64,000 nucleotides of DNA from Paenibacillus hemerocallicola (GTDB lineage Bacteria; Bacillota; Bacilli; Paenibacillales; NBRC-103111): assembly GCF_006265175.1 (NCBI RefSeq), contig NZ_VDCQ01000011.1, positions 1 to 64,000 on the forward strand. The letters are read 5' to 3'. Of this stretch, positions 19,652 through 28,306 are shown piece by piece. The translations under genes were made by a program, and so were the position numbers. Under the pieces are notes generated by a model, which made no database searches, was not told where the DNA came from, and saw nothing but the letters and a program-made list of their open reading frames with translations. Positions within the stretch are counted from its first letter, which is position 1. Each line of letters opens with the position of its first letter.

Positions 19652-20977
19652 TTGTTTCGCCATAAAAACTGGCTGCTGCTGGCCGCCGCCGCCTGCTTCG
19701 CCATCGTTCTCATCCCCGCTCTGTTCACCGGCTCCACCCATCGGACCAAGCCGAGCGGGGCGGACGGAAGCGCGATCGTCGAGCCGGCTCCGGCGGAAGG
19801 TCAAGCCGAGAAGCAGCTGAGAATGGCCGTCTCCATGCAGTCCAAAGAATTCGTACAGCTTCAGCAGCTGAAAGACCAGTTCCAGGCCGTGCACCCGGGC
19901 CTTAATATCCGGTTGGAGAACATACCGGACGAAACGGCATATTCCAAATTGAAAAAAGCCGCGCAGCTCGGGGAAGCTCCCGATATTATGCTGCTTGACA
20001 ATAACTGGGTGAGCGAATTCGCCGCTCTCGGCTATTTGCTGCCCGTCGATTCGATGCTCACGGGAGGACTGCAGGCCGAGCAAATGGAACAAGCTTTGGC
20101 CCAAGTGAAGTGGAACGGCTATTTATGGGGCGTGCCCAAACAATTGGACGCTTATGTCATCGTCTACAATACGAAGAAGCTGGGCGAATGGGGCGAGAAG
20201 CCGCCGGGAACCACGGAAGAGCTCGTTGCGTTACATAAGCAATCGCATAAGGTGGAGGAAGGCAAGTACGGCATTTATTTCGACGCGCCGGACGGGCGTT
20301 CGTTCGTGACGCTGGCCCGGATATTGGGGGGCGCCAAAACCGTCTCCAAAACGGCCCCTGTCGAGCTGACCGATCCGAACGTTCTGAAATCGCTGGAATC
20401 CTTCCTGTTTCCCGTTGGGGAAGGGGCCAAGGATGAAGCGAAGCCGCTGGCGAAATCGTTCCCGCCCGAAAGCGCGACTTGGAAGCCATGGGAACAGCTG
20501 GCTCAAGGGAAGCTGGTCGGCTATTTGACGACGTTCTCCGATTGGAAACAAAATGAATCGGCTGCCGTTACAATGAGCAAAATTCCGCTGCCGGGCGGAG
20601 AGGAGCCTTGGAAAGGTCCATGGCTCTCAGGCAAAAGCTTTTCCATTTCCGCCCGATCCGAATCGAGCAAGGAGGCGTTCGAGCTGATCCGCGAGCTGGC
20701 GTCCGCCTCGTCCGCTCTCAAATTTTGGAACGCCGCGGGCGTGCTGCCGACCCAAGCGAACGTCTATGCTTCGGGCATCCGAAACGATGCCGCGTTCAAA
20801 AACGCGGCCTTCCAGATCGATCAGGACGATGCGGTACCGTCCGTACCGCAAAGGGCGAAGCAAATGACCGCCCTACAGGAGCAGCTGGAGCAGATGTGGA
20901 AAGGGGAAGCATCCTTCAAGACATTCGCCGATCGCACCGTCGCGGAATGGAATGCGATCCGTCCGCCGGCCAAGTAG
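19652..20977 (+). CDS. Extracellular solute-binding protein (ABC sugar type)
   Basis: The product is 441 residues from TTG 19652, behind GGAGGAGGGG. The N-terminal hydrophobic segment (about 7-25) has no good lipobox, so it is either secreted or anchored by that helix. The body follows the family 1 (maltose/sugar) binding-protein plan: LKDQFQAVHPGLNIRLENIP, then PDIMLLDNNWVSEFAALGYLLPVD. No permease or ATPase genes adjoin it, so it is an orphan. Carbohydrate is the likely ligand, but this is not proven. Confidence 0.85.
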   Translation: MFRHKNWLLLAAAACFAIVLIPALFTGSTHRTKPSGADGSAIVEPAPAEGQAEKQLRMAVSMQSKEFVQLQQLKDQFQAVHPGLNIRLENIPDETAYSKLKKAAQLGEAPDIMLLDNNWVSEFAALGYLLPVDSMLTGGLQAEQMEQALAQVKWNGYLWGVPKQLDAYVIVYNTKKLGEWGEKPPGTTEELVALHKQSHKVEEGKYGIYFDAPDGRSFVTLARILGGAKTVSKTAPVELTDPNVLKSLESFLFPVGEGAKDEAKPLAKSFPPESATWKPWEQLAQGKLVGYLTTFSDWKQNESAAVTMSKIPLPGGEEPWKGPWLSGKSFSISARSESSKEAFELIRELASASSALKFWNAAGVLPTQANVYASGIRNDAAFKNAAFQIDQDDAVPSVPQRAKQMTALQEQLEQMWKGEASFKTFADRTVAEWNAIRPPAK

Positions 20978-20999
20978 CCGGCCCGTTTCGAAGATATAG

Positions 21000-21044
21000 A
21001 ACAGACGCAAGCGGAATCGTTTATTCCGGTTGCGTCTGTTTTTC
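21000..21044. terminator. Terminator between convergent genes
   Basis: ACAGACGCAA pairs with TTGCGTCTGT, with an inner CGGAAT/ATTCCG pair, then TTTTT. It serves the solute-binding gene and possibly the convergent gene. Confidence 0.9.
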
Positions 21045-21050
21045 TAATAC

Positions 21051-22130
21051 CTACAGCGCGATTTTAAGAAAAATCGTCATCGATCCGTTTTCGATCGCCA
21101 CGTCGGTGGCATGTACGAACGGCGCGACCTTGTTCGGATAAAATGCGAGATCGAACTGCCTTTCCAGTGTCTTGGCGGTGCTTGTCGGCATCGGATAGCC
21201 GTTGAAGGATAAGCTGTCGATGACGAAGCGGACGGCATTGGTCGGCTTATTCTCGACCACATAGCGGCCCTTCAGCGAGATGGAGGCGCTATCCACATTA
21301 CCTCCCGCCGAAATGACGCCTTTCTCGAATAAAAATGAAAAGCCTTCCAGCTCTTTGTTTTTTTGCTGTAAAAAACGGTTCAGCTCATCGTCCCCGATCG
21401 TAACTTTAGGCGACAAACCTTTGATGGACAACATTTTACCGTTCTGCCCGAGCATTTCCGGCAGCTTGACCATCGCGGCGGACAAAGCGGTAAAATAACG
21501 CTGGAATAAGGGAAGACCGCGTTCCTCCCATTGCATGCGGAGCTGCTCCAGCTCTTTCTCCAGCTTGATGCGATCCGAGTTGGAGGCGAGTAATCGTTCG
21601 ACTTCCCTTTGCGCCTGCAGCCGCTTTTCCTTCTCCGCCGTAAAAGAGATCCTTGTGTCCGCGAGCTGACGACGGTCCGCCTCCAGTTTCGCCTTCATCG
21701 TTTTATAGGATTGGTACCTCTGCAAATAATCGTCGATCGATTTCCGGTCGCTCTCCAGAATGAATTGAAGCTGATCCCAGACATAGAGGGCGTCTTGAAT
21801 CGAGCGGACGTGCAGCGCGGCGAGCAATATCGAGTTCCGTTCGCCGGAATAATACGAGCGGATTACTTTCTCGGTTTTCCGCTGCCGCAACTCGACCTGC
21901 TTGGCGGCTTGTTCGACTTGGGAAGCCGTTTCCGCGAGCTTTTCGTTCAGCCGTTTCTCCTCTTCCGTCAACCGGACGATTTCCCGGTCCAGCTCGTATA
22001 CGGTCAAGCCTTGCACGAGAAGGCGGCGCTTCTCTTCGGCATCGGGCTGCGCCGCGGCCGCTGTCGTGCCGAAATGGAGCAGCAGGCAGCACAGTCCGAC
22101 GATAATCGGGCCAAGCAGTCGTCTCTGCAT
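21051..22130 (-). CDS. Exported coiled-coil protein of unknown function
   Basis: The product is 359 residues. A signal peptide covers about 1-27 (GLCCLLLHFGTTAAAA). A long coiled coil follows at about 50-125 and 145-215, rich in Glu, Lys, Gln and Leu. It resembles the N-terminal helical region of PcsB/CwlO-type wall hydrolase regulators. The C-terminal 140 residues look like a beta-rich domain (ISLKGRYVVENKPTNAVRFV). No catalytic domain is seen. The start follows GGGGGA. Tentatively linked to cell-wall work, by inference only. Confidence 0.75.
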   Translation of the reverse strand: MQRRLLGPIIVGLCCLLLHFGTTAAAAQPDAEEKRRLLVQGLTVYELDREIVRLTEEEKRLNEKLAETASQVEQAAKQVELRQRKTEKVIRSYYSGERNSILLAALHVRSIQDALYVWDQLQFILESDRKSIDDYLQRYQSYKTMKAKLEADRRQLADTRISFTAEKEKRLQAQREVERLLASNSDRIKLEKELEQLRMQWEERGLPLFQRYFTALSAAMVKLPEMLGQNGKMLSIKGLSPKVTIGDDELNRFLQQKNKELEGFSFLFEKGVISAGGNVDSASISLKGRYVVENKPTNAVRFVIDSLSFNGYPMPTSTAKTLERQFDLAFYPNKVAPFVHATDVAIENGSMTIFLKIAL

Positions 22131-22284
22131 CGGTTGTCCCCCTGTCCTATCCGTACTAAATGTATCGACGGATGGGGCGATTTATGCTTGCCGAATTCGC
22201 CGATTCATGGACGGGTGGAAACCGGGCATGCATTTTGTTATCCTTGATAGTAGCAATCCGCCCAACCGAAGGAGATCGACCCCG

Positions 22285-23409
22285 ATGAACAGCTGTGACG
22301 CACAGTATTCTACGATGACCGAAGTTATTCGCGCCGAAATCGCGCGCAGCCCGAACGGGACGATATCGTTCCGCGATTATATGGATTTATGCTTATACCA
22401 CGAGCAGCTCGGTTACTACAACCGTGAGACGGTCAAGGTCGGAAAAGAAGGGGACTTCTATACGAGCGCGTCAATCGGAACGATCATGGGCGAAGTGCTC
22501 GGTGCTTGCTTCGCGAACATGGCGAGGCAATACGGCGCGGAAGAACCGCTAACGATCGTCGAATGGGGGGGCGGGACCGGACGGATGGCCGGACTCGTTC
22601 TCGATACGATTGCCGAGCGCTCTCCCGGGCTGTACGGACGGCTGGATTACAGGATGGTCGAGATCAGCCCATACCACCGGAAGGTGCAGCTGCAGGAGCT
22701 GGCAAGACATCCGAACGTCCGGCATGTCGAGCCGGATCATTCGATCGACGAGCATCCTCGAGGGCCTGTCATCGTATTCTCGAACGAGCTGCTGGACGCG
22801 TTTCCGGTGCACCGGATCGAACGCAAGGAAGGCGTTTTGTACGAATGGCATGTATGCTGGAACGATGGGGAAGGAAAGTTTGACAAGGTGCTTCTCCCGT
22901 TGGAGAACGGCGGTCTCGCAGCCTCTTATATCGTAAGAGAGGGAATTGCGGTCCGCGAAGGTCAAGTGATCGAAGCCAACCCGGCGGCAGCCGAGTGGAT
23001 CAAACGCGCCGGAGAGCGTTTGGAGCGGGGTACGCTCGTAACGATCGATTACGGCGATACGGCGGAGGAACTGTATGCAGCGCATCGGATGAGGGGCACA
23101 TTTATGTGCTACCGGAACCACCAAGCGCATGACGATCCGTTCGCGTATCCGGGAGAGCAGGATATGACCGCCCACGTGGACTTTACGGCCTGCATCAGGG
23201 CAGGGGAGGAAGCGGGCTTTACCGAATGGTCGCTGAGGACGCAGAAGCAATTTCTGCTCGATGAGGGCGTGATGGATATGCTCGTCTCCCATGACGGCCG
23301 TGACCCGTTCAGTCCGCAGGCGAAGCGCAATCGCGCGGTGAGGCAGCTGCTCGTCAGCGACCAGATGAGCGAGCTGTTCAAGGTGCTGGTGCAAACGAAA
23401 AAAAGGTGA
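22285..23409 (+). CDS. MidA-like SAM-dependent methyltransferase
   Basis: The product is 374 residues from ATG 22285, with AAGGAG upstream. Longer in-frame versions run antisense through the neighbouring gene and are rejected. It belongs to the MidA/NDUFAF7 (COG1565) family. The N-terminal block GTISFRDYMDLCLYHEQLGYY and the SAM-binding IVEWGGGTGRMAGLVLD (near 92-108) are diagnostic, followed by FSNELLDAFPVHR. Eukaryotic members methylate an arginine of complex I. The bacterial substrate is unknown. Confidence 0.92.
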   Translation: MNSCDAQYSTMTEVIRAEIARSPNGTISFRDYMDLCLYHEQLGYYNRETVKVGKEGDFYTSASIGTIMGEVLGACFANMARQYGAEEPLTIVEWGGGTGRMAGLVLDTIAERSPGLYGRLDYRMVEISPYHRKVQLQELARHPNVRHVEPDHSIDEHPRGPVIVFSNELLDAFPVHRIERKEGVLYEWHVCWNDGEGKFDKVLLPLENGGLAASYIVREGIAVREGQVIEANPAAAEWIKRAGERLERGTLVTIDYGDTAEELYAAHRMRGTFMCYRNHQAHDDPFAYPGEQDMTAHVDFTACIRAGEEAGFTEWSLRTQKQFLLDEGVMDMLVSHDGRDPFSPQAKRNRAVRQLLVSDQMSELFKVLVQTKKR

Positions 23410-23456
23410 ACCGACCGGTTATGTAGAACAAACGCCGGAAGGTCACCTTTTTTTTT
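23398..23456. terminator. Terminator after the MidA-like gene
   Basis: AAAAAGGTGA pairs with TCACCTTTTT, with an inner CCGG pairing, followed by nine T. The A-run on the other side makes it usable from the minus strand too. Confidence 0.8.
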
Positions 23457-23482
23457 GTGTATTCCTGTTCGCTGCGGGAGGA

Positions 23483-23716
23483 TCAAAGATCCATTTGGAA
23501 AAAGGACCAGTACGTGAAGCCCAAGAAGGAGAGAAACATGTATCCCCAGAAAATCATAATATACGTACGTTCGGACAAGTTCATATAACCCAAGACGACG
23601 AAAGCGGCGGTTTGGAAAAAGAACAGCAGTGCCATTTCCTTCATGTCGCCGGCCAGCGCCATCAGACCGATCGCCAGCGTCCAAAAACCGAGCACTCTGA
23701 ACATGCGAGCCACCAT
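23483..23716 (-). CDS. DUF2626 small membrane protein
   Basis: The product is 77 residues from ATG 23716, with GAGGGGGAG upstream. It has three membrane helices. The pattern MFRVLGFWT, then LAGDMKEMALLFFFQTAAF, LSERTYIMIFWGYM and GFTYW is that of the DUF2626 family (B. subtilis YqgY-like). Function unknown. It is divergent from rsfA. Confidence 0.85.
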   Translation of the reverse strand: MVARMFRVLGFWTLAIGLMALAGDMKEMALLFFFQTAAFVVLGYMNLSERTYIMIFWGYMFLSFLGFTYWSFFQMDL

Positions 23717-23982
23717 TACTCCCCCTCTCTGTTGAACGATGCGTGTACACAAAATCCTATTGTCCATTATACCCGTTAACTTTTCAAATTGTAAACGGAT
23801 ATCCGTGACGAATTAGCAAACTTTTTGTTGTCCATAGTACTAGCGTAACCTGTTGTCCGAAAATCATGTATGAGCAATCAAAAAAATGGTAATACCAAGT
23901 AGTATCAAATAGATTCTATGAAATCTAGTTTGGGCATAGAGATAAGTAGTGGCGATTTCAGTTTGTTGGGAGGTTTTTGTAC

Positions 23983-24639
23983 ATGACTGCAGTTAGACAA
24001 GACGCTTGGAGCGAGGAAGACGATCTCATTTTGGCCGAGGTAACGCTTCGTCATATACGCGAAGGCGGCACACAGCTCGCGGCATTCGAAGAGGTAGGGG
24101 AAAAGATAGGAAGAACCGCGGCTGCGTGCGGCTTCCGCTGGAACAGCTGCGTCCGCAAAAAATACGATGCCGCCATATCGATCGCCAAAGCGCAGCGGCA
24201 AAAAAGAAGCCAGTACCGCAAACATTCCGCCGTCGGCTCGTCCGTTTCATCCGTGGCCACACTGGAATCCGGAGAAGCTGCAGGTTCGGCGGGCAAGCAT
24301 GAGGCGTTTAGCGAGGAATCGATCTCGATCGACGCCGTCATCCGGTTTTTGCGCCAATGGAAGGGAACCTATCAGGAAATGAACCGGCATATTAAAGCTT
24401 TGGAAAAGGAACTGAAGGACAAAGACGAGGAATTAGGCGAGCTGCGGCGGGTCAAGGACCAGCTCGACAAGCAGATGAACCACGTTCAGACGGATTACCG
24501 CGTCGTCAACGACGACTATAAAGCGCTTATACAAATCATGGACCGTGCCCGGAAGCTTGCGTTTCTTGCAGAAGAGGAAGACGAGCAAAAGCCGCGCTTC
24601 AAAATGGACGCGAACGGAAATTTGGAGCGCATCGAGTAG
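23983..24639 (+). CDS. rsfA: RsfA-family prespore regulator
   Basis: The product is 218 residues from ATG 23983, 9 bases after GGGAGG. An N-terminal Myb/SANT-like DNA-binding domain contains RQDAWSEEDDLILAEVTLRH and GRTAAACGFRWNSCVRKKY. A low-complexity linker and a C-terminal coiled coil (about 115-170, HIKALEKELKDKDEELGEL) follow. RsfA modulates sigma F gene expression in the forespore. The ylbO/rsfA type gene lies just upstream of panE and bshC in B. subtilis, as here. Confidence 0.9.
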   Translation: MTAVRQDAWSEEDDLILAEVTLRHIREGGTQLAAFEEVGEKIGRTAAACGFRWNSCVRKKYDAAISIAKAQRQKRSQYRKHSAVGSSVSSVATLESGEAAGSAGKHEAFSEESISIDAVIRFLRQWKGTYQEMNRHIKALEKELKDKDEELGELRRVKDQLDKQMNHVQTDYRVVNDDYKALIQIMDRARKLAFLAEEEDEQKPRFKMDANGNLERIE

Positions 24640-24670
24640 AGCGTGTGCGTCAGTGCGGTCGAAAGGTAGA

Positions 24671-24706
24671 AAAAGCTTGCCGGATCCAAAATACGGCGGG
24701 CTTTTT
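24671..24706 (+). terminator. Terminator after rsfA
   Basis: A 12-bp stem, AAAAGC-TT-GCCG with CGGC-GG-GCTTTT (two G-U pairs), then TT. Confidence 0.8.
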
Positions 24707-24758
24707 TGCATGCGGCGAAAATATGATATAGTAGCGGCAAAGGAAGGTGACGGCCGGA

Positions 24759-25727
24759 ATGAGAATCATATGCGTAGGCGCCGGATCGATCGGCATGCTC
24801 GTAACGGCGAAGCTGGCCGCCGCAGGCGCGGATATCGCCCTGATTACGCGCACGGAACAGCAAGCCGTTCATCTGAATGCCAGCGGGCTTGCGCTGGTGG
24901 AGGGAGAAAACGAAAGCGTGCACGACGTGCCGACCGCTTCATTCGAATATATCGATACCCGAGGCGATAGGCGTTGGCTGGACTTCGATCCCGACTGGGT
25001 GCTGCTCACCGTAAAGCAAAAGCATCTGACAGAGCGCCTGCTCGCGACCGTAAACAGGCTGATGGGGAAACGCGGCAGATTGCTTTGCTTCCAGAACGGC
25101 ATCGGCCATGTCGAGAAAATCGCTTCTTGCGTGCCGATAGCGAGCGTAGATTTGGCGGTGACGACGGAGGGGGCGAGAAAACAGTCGGCCGTCAAGGTCG
25201 CCCATACCGGATGGGGTACGACATGGCTCGGAACGGCCGAACCGGCGCAAGCGGGACAAATTTCGCAGTCCGTAGCGGAAAAAGCGCAAAAATTGATGGA
25301 GAATATGATGAATGAAGCAGGATTCCGCACTCACCTGTCGAACCAAATGAAAGAGATCGTATGGAACAAGCTGCTTATCAATTCCGTGATCAATCCTTTG
25401 ACCGCGCTGCTGCGTATACCCAATGGCGAGCTTCCTGCCACGGATCGGCGCAGAACTTTGATGCGGGAGCTTCTGATGGAAGGCATTGCGGTTGCGGAAG
25501 GCAGCGGGGTGACGACGCGGGATCATTTATGGGAGCAGATTCTCGACGTTTGCTCCAAGACGGCAGGCAATACCTCTTCGATGCTGCAGGACGTGTCGGA
25601 GGGCAGACGGACCGAGATCGATTGGATTAATGGCGCAATGCTGGATGAGGCGCGTAAATACGGCATCCCGATGCCGGTCCATGAAACGATCTATAAGCTT
25701 GTAAAGGCCGCCGAGCCGGAGGAATAG
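24759..25727 (+). CDS. panE: Ketopantoate reductase family protein (PanE-like)
   Basis: The product is 322 residues from ATG 24759, after AAAGGAAGG. The N-terminal NADPH site is VGAGSIGM (residues 5-12). The C-terminal helical domain has the conserved EIVWNKLLINSVINPLTALL block, carrying the catalytic Lys region. The typical reaction is reduction of 2-dehydropantoate to pantoate for coenzyme A. It is the syntenic equivalent of B. subtilis ylbQ (panE). Members vary in substrate, so the exact one is not certain. Confidence 0.88.
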   Translation: MRIICVGAGSIGMLVTAKLAAAGADIALITRTEQQAVHLNASGLALVEGENESVHDVPTASFEYIDTRGDRRWLDFDPDWVLLTVKQKHLTERLLATVNRLMGKRGRLLCFQNGIGHVEKIASCVPIASVDLAVTTEGARKQSAVKVAHTGWGTTWLGTAEPAQAGQISQSVAEKAQKLMENMMNEAGFRTHLSNQMKEIVWNKLLINSVINPLTALLRIPNGELPATDRRRTLMRELLMEGIAVAEGSGVTTRDHLWEQILDVCSKTAGNTSSMLQDVSEGRRTEIDWINGAMLDEARKYGIPMPVHETIYKLVKAAEPEE

Positions 25728-25784
25728 CCGGAAGGGTTAAAGCAGTATTTGTTGTGGACGAAGCTGAATCGCGGGTGGTGCAGG

Positions 25785-26180
25785 TTGAACGGACTTTTTA
25801 ACATATTGATACATATATACGCATTTACGGCTGCGGTCCCCTTCTTATGGTTTTTCGTGCTGTGGATCGGGGCTTACTTCTGGCATAGGGACGGCAAACG
25901 CGCGACGAAGCTGGCAATGGACGTTACGACGCTGCTATTGATCGGCTGCGTTTCCGTTTTGTTTAAACAAATATTCGGCAGCAGCTTCGGTTTTTTTCTC
26001 ATTTTGCTCTTTTTCCTGATCGGCTACGGCTTGCTCGGCAATTTTCAGTATAGGGTCAAAGGAAAAATCAACCACGCCCGGATCGTCCGATTGCTTTGGA
26101 GGGTCGGCTTTCTAACGCTCAGCGCGATCTACTTGCTGTTCGTAATAATAGGTCTGGGCAAATCCATATTATCGGTATGA
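25785..26180 (+). CDS. DUF3397 membrane protein
   Basis: The product is about 131 residues with four membrane helices. The DUF3397 order is seen: AMDVTTLLLIGCVSVL, then FGFFLILLFFLIGYGLL, and HARIVRLLWRVGFL. The start is uncertain: TTG 25785 is chosen because GGTGG lies before it, and TTG 25749 is the alternative. It lies between panE and bshC, as DUF3397 genes do in related genomes. Function unknown. Confidence 0.8.
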   Translation: MNGLFNILIHIYAFTAAVPFLWFFVLWIGAYFWHRDGKRATKLAMDVTTLLLIGCVSVLFKQIFGSSFGFFLILLFFLIGYGLLGNFQYRVKGKINHARIVRLLWRVGFLTLSAIYLLFVIIGLGKSILSV

Positions 26181-26208
26181 CTATAGAGAACCGGGGGAAG
26201 TGCTGGAA

Positions 26209-26466
26209 ATGAACGTACATAACATGATGGAAGAAATCGTGCGCAATTGTTTGAAGGAGCTCATGGCACACCAGTCGAAGCTGGCCGCACTAAGCGAGAA
26301 GGAGCAAAGCGACGTTATGGCGCTGGCCCTGAACAAGCTTCCGCCAAAATACGTATCTACCCTGAAGGGTGAAATGTTCGCCAAAACCCAACTGCGGGCC
26401 CAGGTCGAAACCGATGTTTACCGCGAGTTGACGCACGCCATTGACAAAGTACTGGCTTATGATTGA
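26209..26466 (+). CDS. ComFB-family protein
   Basis: The product is 85 residues from ATG 26209, with GGGGGAAG upstream (GTG 26200 is the alternative). It begins MNVHNMMEEIVRNCLKELM and has the ALNKLPPKYV pattern of the late-competence ComFB family. The role is unclear. In cyanobacteria, related proteins bind cyclic dinucleotides. It is probably transcribed with the DUF3397 gene, 28 bases upstream. Confidence 0.82.
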   Translation: MNVHNMMEEIVRNCLKELMAHQSKLAALSEKEQSDVMALALNKLPPKYVSTLKGEMFAKTQLRAQVETDVYRELTHAIDKVLAYD

Positions 26467-26484
26467 TCGATATCAAGGAACGTC

Positions 26485-26526
26485 CGAGTCGCCTCGCAAT
26501 CCTGACGGATTGCACGGGCGGCTTTT
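26485..26526 (+). terminator. Terminator after the comFB-like gene
   Basis: An inner stem CAATCC/GGATTG has the loop TGAC. An outer GTCGCC pairs imperfectly with GGGCGGC. Five T follow. Confidence 0.7.
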
Positions 26527-26553
26527 TGCGGTGCCCGGCGCGGAGATCGCGCT

Positions 26554-26582
26554 TTGACGAATCTTGTCCTTCCGTGTACAAT
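26554..26582 (+). promoter_or_regulatory. Sigma-A promoter of bshC
   Basis: TTGACG, 17 bases, TACAAT: five of six matches at each element. It lies about 65 bases before the bshC ATG and just after a terminator. Confidence 0.75.
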
Positions 26583-26647
26583 CGAATTAGTTTTGTCGCA
26601 GCGATCCGAGCGATAACAAGGCCAAGACAACGAAAAGGGGTTGCCGT

Positions 26648-28279
26648 ATGAGAGTGGAGCAATACCGGTGGGAACCCGCACAGCCGATCACGCGGGATTA
26701 TATATACGATTTTGCTTCCGTGGCGTCCCTTTACGAGCATAATCCGTGGAACGAATCCGGCGACCGGGAACGGGCGGCTTGGCTGGATCAAGTAGGCAGA
26801 CCGCAGGCGGACCGGGAAGGGCTTGTTCGCGCTCTTCTAGCCTTTAACGGGAGAATCGGAAATTCCGAACGTGCGATCGATCACATCGAAGCGCTTCGGG
26901 AGCCGGGAACGCTTGTCGTGACGGGCGGCCAGCAGGCCGGATTGTTCACGGGACCGCTCCTCGTCCTGTACAAGGCGATCACGGTTATTACGGAAGCGCG
27001 ACAAGCTTCCCAGCGTTTGGGCCGGACCGTAGTGCCGGTATTCTGGATAGCCGGAGAGGATCACGATCTGGAAGAGGCGAACCATACGTTCGTCCTGTCC
27101 GACTCGCTTGCGGTGCAGAAAATCAAGCTGAATGCAAGCTCCGACAAAAAGTCGTCCGTGAGCCAATGGAGTATCGCTCCAGAAGCATGGGAAGACGCGA
27201 TTTCCCAGTTGGAGCAAACTCTGATGAATACGGAGTTCAAGTCCGAACTCATCGAGAGGCTGAATTCGATTTTGGCAGCCTCGGCGACTTTGACGGATCA
27301 GTTCGCCAGGACGATCGCCTGGCTATTCGGCGAGTATGGGCTCGTGCTCGTGGATTCGGACGATCCGGATTTGCGGAAGCTGGAAGCGGATATGTTCGGG
27401 GCGATCGTATCCCGCCAAAGCGAATTGAGCGCATCGCTACTGAAAGCCAAAAGCCGGTTGGAGCAATCGGGCTATACGGCACAGGTGGAGCTGCATGAGG
27501 CACAGGCTCATTTATTCGTCTACCATGAAGGGGAGAGGCTGTTGCTCGGCAAGCAAGGCGATTCCTTCACGGACCGGAAAGGGACGGTATCGTTCACGGA
27601 ACGGGAATTGGCCGACTTGGCCGCGGATACGCCCGAGATGCTCAGCAACAACGTAATGACCCGCCCGATCATGCAGGACTATTTATTCCCCGTGCTATCC
27701 GTCGTGCTCGGGCCTTCCGAGATTGCTTATTGGGGCTTGCTGCGCGAGGCGTTCGGCCTGTTCGGTCAGCAAATGCCGGTTCTCGTGCCGAGGTACGAAT
27801 TCACGCTGCTCGAAGGAACCGTGCAGAAGCAAATGGCCAAGTTCGAACTCGAGTTCGAAGATGTGATCCGCAGGCTGGACGAGAAGCAAACCGCTTGGCT
27901 GGAAGCCCAGGGCTCGCTTCAAGTGGAGGAGCTGTTCGCGGAGGCGAAAGCGAAATTCGAGCAGCTGTACGGACCGATCGTCGAGGCGGTTTCGGGGATT
28001 AATCCGGGGCTGCGCAAGCTGGGCGAGACGAACATGAACAAAATCGTCGAACAGATCGACTTTTTGGAATCGCGGGCGGCCGATGCGTTCCGATCGCAGC
28101 ACGAATCGGCATTGCGTCATTGGGAGCGCATCCGCATGTCGGTACTCCCGAACGGCAAACCGCAGGAACGCGTATACAACGCATTTCAATATTGGGTGAA
28201 ATACGGCGGCGGCTGGCTTCGCGAATTGATGGATATGCCATTGTCCCGCGACGGCAGTCACCGAATAGTATATTTTTGA
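26648..28279 (+). CDS. bshC: Bacillithiol biosynthesis cysteine-adding enzyme BshC
   Basis: The product is 543 residues, the usual length. It adds cysteine to GlcN-malate, the last step in making bacillithiol. Diagnostic blocks are VVTGGQQAGLFTGPLLVLYKAIT (about 95-117), PVFWIAGEDHDLEEANHT, and LVPRYEFTLLE. The ATG follows AAAAGGGG. Its place just upstream of the dcw cluster matches B. subtilis yllA. It is 27 bases before ahcY and may be co-transcribed with it. Confidence 0.96.
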   Translation: MRVEQYRWEPAQPITRDYIYDFASVASLYEHNPWNESGDRERAAWLDQVGRPQADREGLVRALLAFNGRIGNSERAIDHIEALREPGTLVVTGGQQAGLFTGPLLVLYKAITVITEARQASQRLGRTVVPVFWIAGEDHDLEEANHTFVLSDSLAVQKIKLNASSDKKSSVSQWSIAPEAWEDAISQLEQTLMNTEFKSELIERLNSILAASATLTDQFARTIAWLFGEYGLVLVDSDDPDLRKLEADMFGAIVSRQSELSASLLKAKSRLEQSGYTAQVELHEAQAHLFVYHEGERLLLGKQGDSFTDRKGTVSFTERELADLAADTPEMLSNNVMTRPIMQDYLFPVLSVVLGPSEIAYWGLLREAFGLFGQQMPVLVPRYEFTLLEGTVQKQMAKFELEFEDVIRRLDEKQTAWLEAQGSLQVEELFAEAKAKFEQLYGPIVEAVSGINPGLRKLGETNMNKIVEQIDFLESRAADAFRSQHESALRHWERIRMSVLPNGKPQERVYNAFQYWVKYGGGWLRELMDMPLSRDGSHRIVYF

Positions 28280-28306
28280 ACAAACGGTCGAGGAGGCTTT
28301 TTGAAG

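Noticed and set aside
21901-22284. N-terminal extension of the MidA-like gene
   Set aside because: It would overlap the divergent coiled-coil gene by over 200 bases. The ATG at 22285 has a proper ribosome site and fits the family start.
23889-23908. Short imperfect tandem repeat GTAATACCAA / GTAGTATCAA before rsfA
   Set aside because: Only 8 of 10 positions agree and there is no supporting promoter geometry, so chance is likely.
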